From: Actinobacteria bacterium UBA5176 | GTDB taxonomy: Bacteria; Actinomycetota; UBA4738 | Assembly (NCBI GenBank): GCA_002413305.1 | Contig: DHWS01000082.1 | Location: 37,486 to 46,273, forward strand | Direction: 5' to 3' | DNA: 8,788 nt | In this document: positions 6,348-8,788 of the stretch, piece after piece | How positions within the stretch are numbered: the stretch's first letter is position 1 | How the letters are laid out: each line of letters opens with the position of its first letter | Notes under the pieces: generated by a model | What the model was told of the DNA's origin: nothing | What the model saw: the letters and a program-made list of their open reading frames with translations, nothing else | The model's database searches: none | Position numbers and translations under genes: made by a program

Positions 6348-7130
6348 ATGGGCCACATGGCGACGAACGAAGGGGGCGGCGGCCCTCCCCCGAACGACGG
6401 CGGCGGCTCCGAGGGCGGAGGCGGCTCCGGAAGGCGGGCGTCGCCGCCCGCCTCGTGGCGGGCGGTGGAGGTCTTCCCCGTCTTCCTGCTTGTGGTCATG
6501 GTCACCCTGATCGGGGCATCGGTCCTCCAGGGGGTCGTGCGGTCCTGCGGGCCCCAGCTGACGATCGGCACCCTGATCCAGGAGCTTGCCTTCGCCGGGG
6601 CGGTGCTGTTCTGGGTCCGATACGTGAAGCACAGCTCGTTCGCCGCGCTTGGGCTGCCGAAACGTCCGGCCGGCGACGTGGTCACCGGCGTGGTCGCCGG
6701 CGTGGCCCTCTTCCTACTGGCCTTCCTGGTGGCGGACGTCACCAGCGCCGTCGCCGCGGCGATCCTCGGGCACCAGCCCGTCCAGCCGAAACAGATCGAT
6801 CCGTGCGTCCGGGGCCTGGCCTTCCAGCTCACCGGCCCCATCGTCATCCTGGCCGCCCCGCTCGGCGAGGAGCTGTTCTTCCGAGGGTTCTTCTACAAGG
6901 GGCTCCGGCGGCGGTTGGCCATCTGGCCGTCGGCGGTGATCTCGGGACTGGCGTTCGGTGCGCTGCACATCGCCGGGTGGTCGTTCCTGCTCATCGTGCC
7001 CGCCCTGTTCATGGTCGGGGTCGGGCTGGCCCTGGTGTACGAGCACCGGCAGAGCCTGCTCGCGTCGGTGGCCGCACACGCCACGTTCAACGTGATCGGC
7101 TTCATCGCCATCGCGATGGGACGGAAATAG
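6348..7130 (+). CDS. CPBP-family (CAAX/Abi type) intramembrane metalloprotease
   Basis: From ATG 6348 the product has 260 residues. The CPBP motifs are intact: EE-x3-R in PLGEELFFRG (Glu174, Glu175, Arg179), the FGALHIAG His207, and HATFN near the C-terminus (His244, Asn248). These are the family's metal-binding and catalytic positions in a type II CAAX-protease fold. Hydrophobic segments are near 43-62, 76-92, 111-129, 155-171, 195-228 and 238-256. The cytosolic N-terminus (9-29) is a Gly/Pro-rich low-complexity stretch (GGGGPPPNDGGGSEGGGG) before the first membrane segment. Bacterial members process or modify membrane proteins, and some give bacteriocin self-immunity; the substrate here is unknown. 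ATG 6348 is preferred to TTG 6315 or ATG 6357 because of a purine-rich stretch just before it. It diverges from the FAH-like gene with 60 bases between starts. Confidence 0.87.
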   Translation: MGHMATNEGGGGPPPNDGGGSEGGGGSGRRASPPASWRAVEVFPVFLLVVMVTLIGASVLQGVVRSCGPQLTIGTLIQELAFAGAVLFWVRYVKHSSFAALGLPKRPAGDVVTGVVAGVALFLLAFLVADVTSAVAAAILGHQPVQPKQIDPCVRGLAFQLTGPIVILAAPLGEELFFRGFFYKGLRRRLAIWPSAVISGLAFGALHIAGWSFLLIVPALFMVGVGLALVYEHRQSLLASVAAHATFNVIGFIAIAMGRK

Positions 7131-7191
7131 GAGTACGGGACGAACCACCTGCCCGTGGACCGTCGCGGCCCCGCGTGCTTGAATCCCGCCA

Positions 7192-7629
7192 ATGCCGGAG
7201 GAAACGTCCCTCGTCGCCGTCCGGGCCGCCGTAGAGGCGATCGTTCCGCCGCTCGGCGACCTGCCGGGCGCCGCCGACCTCGACGTCCAGCGTCACGTGG
7301 TCGAGGCCATCGAGCAGTTCCTGCCCGGGTTCGTCGACCTCCTGGCCACCTTGCTCGACGCCTACGCGGACGACGTCGAGCCGGGCGCGGGGTTCGCCCA
7401 GCTCGACGCGGACGGTCGCGTGGGCGTCCTGCGGACCATGTCCGGCGAGGAGAACCCGGACATGCAGGACATCGTGGACGGCCTGCTGGTCTTCACGTAC
7501 GGCGGTTACTTCTCCGAATGGACGGGCTACGACCGGGCCTCGGGGACCCTGCGGCCGCCGGCCGTGTGGTCGGCGATGGGGTACGCGGGTCCGAGCGCCG
7601 GACATCCCGACTACCGGAAGGACGGCTGA
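7192..7629 (+). CDS. small subunit of a GMC dehydrogenase (gluconate 2-dehydrogenase subunit 3-like)
   Basis: This 145-residue soluble protein has the pattern of the gluconate 2-dehydrogenase subunit 3 family: an N-terminal helical part (residues 5-70: VRAAVEAIVPP, HVVEAIEQFLPGFVDLLATLLDAYA), then a conserved aromatic/Gly segment (FTYGGYFSEWTGYD at 100-113) and WSAMGYAGPSAGHPDYR at the C-terminus. No Tat signal or lipobox is visible at the N-terminus, unlike many members of this family. The gene is followed after six bases by the GMC oxidoreductase gene, the family's usual flavoprotein partner, so the pair is probably one transcription unit and one complex. No good Shine-Dalgarno is seen before ATG 7192. 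Sequence similarity in this family is low, so the assignment rests partly on the neighbour. Confidence 0.72.
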   Translation: MPEETSLVAVRAAVEAIVPPLGDLPGAADLDVQRHVVEAIEQFLPGFVDLLATLLDAYADDVEPGAGFAQLDADGRVGVLRTMSGEENPDMQDIVDGLLVFTYGGYFSEWTGYDRASGTLRPPAVWSAMGYAGPSAGHPDYRKDG

Positions 7630-7635
7630 CCGCGT

Positions 7636-8788
7636 ATGCGGAACGAGAACCCGGACGTCCTGATCGTCGGCGCCGGTGCCGGCGGGCCGGTGGTGGCGAA
7701 AGCACTGGCCGAACACGGGGCCAGCGTGCTGATGCTGGAGGCGGGCCCCTGGCTCGACCCTGGCCGCGACTTCACACGCCTCGAGGACGACATGGGTTCG
7801 ATCATCGACGGGCGGCTCCGGTGGGGCCCATCGGACCGTTCGAAGCCGCCCTGGATGCGGCGGCGGGTGGGCGTCGGCCTGATCCTGCAGGCTGCCGGCG
7901 TGGGGGGGACGACCCTCCACTACAACGCGATCTCGGTCCGGCCCTATCGGCGGTCCGTCGACGGTGTCTGGCCCCTCACCTACGACGAGCTGGTGCCGTA
8001 CTTCGAACAGGTCGAGGCCTACCTGCCCGTCCGGCAGCTCGACGAGGGCGACCTGGCCACCAAGGACGCCGTGTTCGGGGAAGCCTGCGAGAAGATGGGC
8101 TTGGCCCACACCTCGTCGAAGGACATCACCGAGCCGGTGTGGCGCCGTTCGTTCAACGCCATCCTGCCGATCGCCCGCATGACGCCGGACGGGCCATTGG
8201 AGTATCCGGAGATCGACGGCTGCACGATGTGCGGGCACTGCCTGGTCGGCTGTCCGAACCCTGCCGGGGCGCCGCTGGAGCGCAAGGCGAAGCGGGCCAC
8301 GAACGTGAACTACGTGCCCGACGCCCTGGCCACCGGGAGCTGCGAGGTGGTGCCGAACGCGTTCGCCACGCTCCTGCTGTTCGACGACGACGCGCCGGGC
8401 GGCCGGGCGGCCCGCGTCCGCGGCGTCCGGTGGCGCGACGCAGGGAGCGGCGAGGTCCACGAGGCGAACGCGAAGGTGGTCGTCCTGGCCGGCGGTTCGA
8501 TCGAATCGCCCCGTCTGTACCTCAACTCGGGTCTCCCCGACCCGCACGGCACCGTCGGGCGCTACCTGACCACACACGCCCAGGACCTGGTCACGGGGTT
8601 CTTCGACCGAGACCTCCGGCCGGACGTCGGCCAGGTCACCATGGCCCGGGCTGACTTCCCGGGCTACGGCTGTCTGTTCAGCCAGGGATACGGGCCGCAG
8701 TCGTTCGCCATCGTGCTGGCCGGTGGCGGCGGTGGGTTCTGGGACGAACCGGTCCCGGGCGAGCCCTGGGACGTCCAGGGCCGGTTCT
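7636..8788 (+). CDS. GMC family FAD oxidoreductase with four-cysteine motif (3' end outside window)
   Basis: ATG 7636 opens a frame that runs to the window edge (384 codons plus one base), with a purine-rich GGAAGGA about 12 bases before it. FAD-binding motif: VLIVGAGAGGPVVAKALAEHG at 8-28, with the ribose-binding acidic residue in MLEAG at 33-37. Further GMC landmarks are GVGGTTLHYN at 88-97, AGGSIESPRLYLNSG at 285-299 (the GMC signature 2 region) and VGRYLTTHAQ at 307-316. A cysteine-rich insert, CTMCGHCLVGCPNPAG (Cys196, 199, 202, 206), recalls a ferredoxin-type Cys-x2-Cys-x2-Cys-x3-Cys arrangement found in some actinobacterial GMC enzymes. Whether it binds an Fe-S cluster is unproved. The C-terminal half with the catalytic His/Asn pair lies beyond the window. 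With the small subunit before it, a role as an alcohol or sugar-acid dehydrogenase feeding electrons to a quinone or cytochrome is likely; the substrate is unknown. Confidence 0.88.
   Translation, partial: MRNENPDVLIVGAGAGGPVVAKALAEHGASVLMLEAGPWLDPGRDFTRLEDDMGSIIDGRLRWGPSDRSKPPWMRRRVGVGLILQAAGVGGTTLHYNAISVRPYRRSVDGVWPLTYDELVPYFEQVEAYLPVRQLDEGDLATKDAVFGEACEKMGLAHTSSKDITEPVWRRSFNAILPIARMTPDGPLEYPEIDGCTMCGHCLVGCPNPAGAPLERKAKRATNVNYVPDALATGSCEVVPNAFATLLLFDDDAPGGRAARVRGVRWRDAGSGEVHEANAKVVVLAGGSIESPRLYLNSGLPDPHGTVGRYLTTHAQDLVTGFFDRDLRPDVGQVTMARADFPGYGCLFSQGYGPQSFAIVLAGGGGGFWDEPVPGEPWDVQGRF

Noticed and set aside
7155..8654. 499-codon plus-strand open frame overlapping the small subunit and GMC genes
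   Set aside because: It is very Arg/Gly-rich with no domain; the other plus-strand frames carry clear FAD-binding and subunit-3 motifs.

Overview
The window is high-GC bacterial DNA, most likely from an actinomycete-like organism. The metabolic genes are strongly G/C-biased at third codon positions (a 60-base line inside the dioxygenase, 1621-1680, counts about 72% G+C), and they use GTG as well as ATG starts. The gene families present (an actinobacterial-type homogentisate dioxygenase, a four-cysteine GMC oxidoreductase with a small partner, acyltransferase-3 paralogues) fit this. TGA is a normal stop here, ending several genes. I cannot place the organism more precisely.

Layout, left to right. 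(1) 1-1373, plus strand: a lower-GC block (901-960 counts about 52% G+C) with the C-terminal part of a DUF3696-type AAA/ABC-like ATPase overlapping by one base a PIN-domain ribonuclease gene. The PIN gene has an in-frame TGA just before its last conserved segment, and homology-like sequence continues to a natural stop at 1371-1373. The pair looks like a sensor-ATPase plus nuclease defence or toxin module, now perhaps damaged. (2) 1467-2585, plus: homogentisate 1,2-dioxygenase, with a strong ribosome binding site. (3) 2617-5494: two tandem copies, both minus strand, of an integral-membrane acyltransferase-3 gene of exactly equal length (386 aa). Each carries the same upstream element, TACGCA-N4-TACGCA. 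Between them lies the relic of a small excisionase-type helix-turn-helix gene, broken by a frameshift in a G4 run and probably also by a nonsense codon. (4) 5436-6287, minus: a fumarylacetoacetate-hydrolase-family protein that keeps the fold signature but has lost all three metal-ligand positions, and whose C-terminal tail runs into the acyltransferase repeat. (5) 6348-7130, plus: a CPBP/CAAX-type membrane protease. (6) 7192-8788, plus: a small gluconate-2-dehydrogenase-subunit-3-like protein followed by a GMC oxidoreductase cut by the window edge.

How the parts may work together. The dioxygenase and the FAH-like protein point to tyrosine/phenylalanine (homogentisate) catabolism, but the FAH-like protein is unlikely to be a standard metal-dependent hydrolase. 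The acyltransferase pair appears to have been duplicated between these two metabolic genes. The 7192-8788 pair is a likely two-subunit membrane-associated sugar or alcohol dehydrogenase. The points most worth a second look are the interrupted PIN gene, the ATPase-PIN pairing, the metal-site-less FAH protein, the decayed HTH gene between the duplicated acyltransferases, and the conserved element upstream of both copies.
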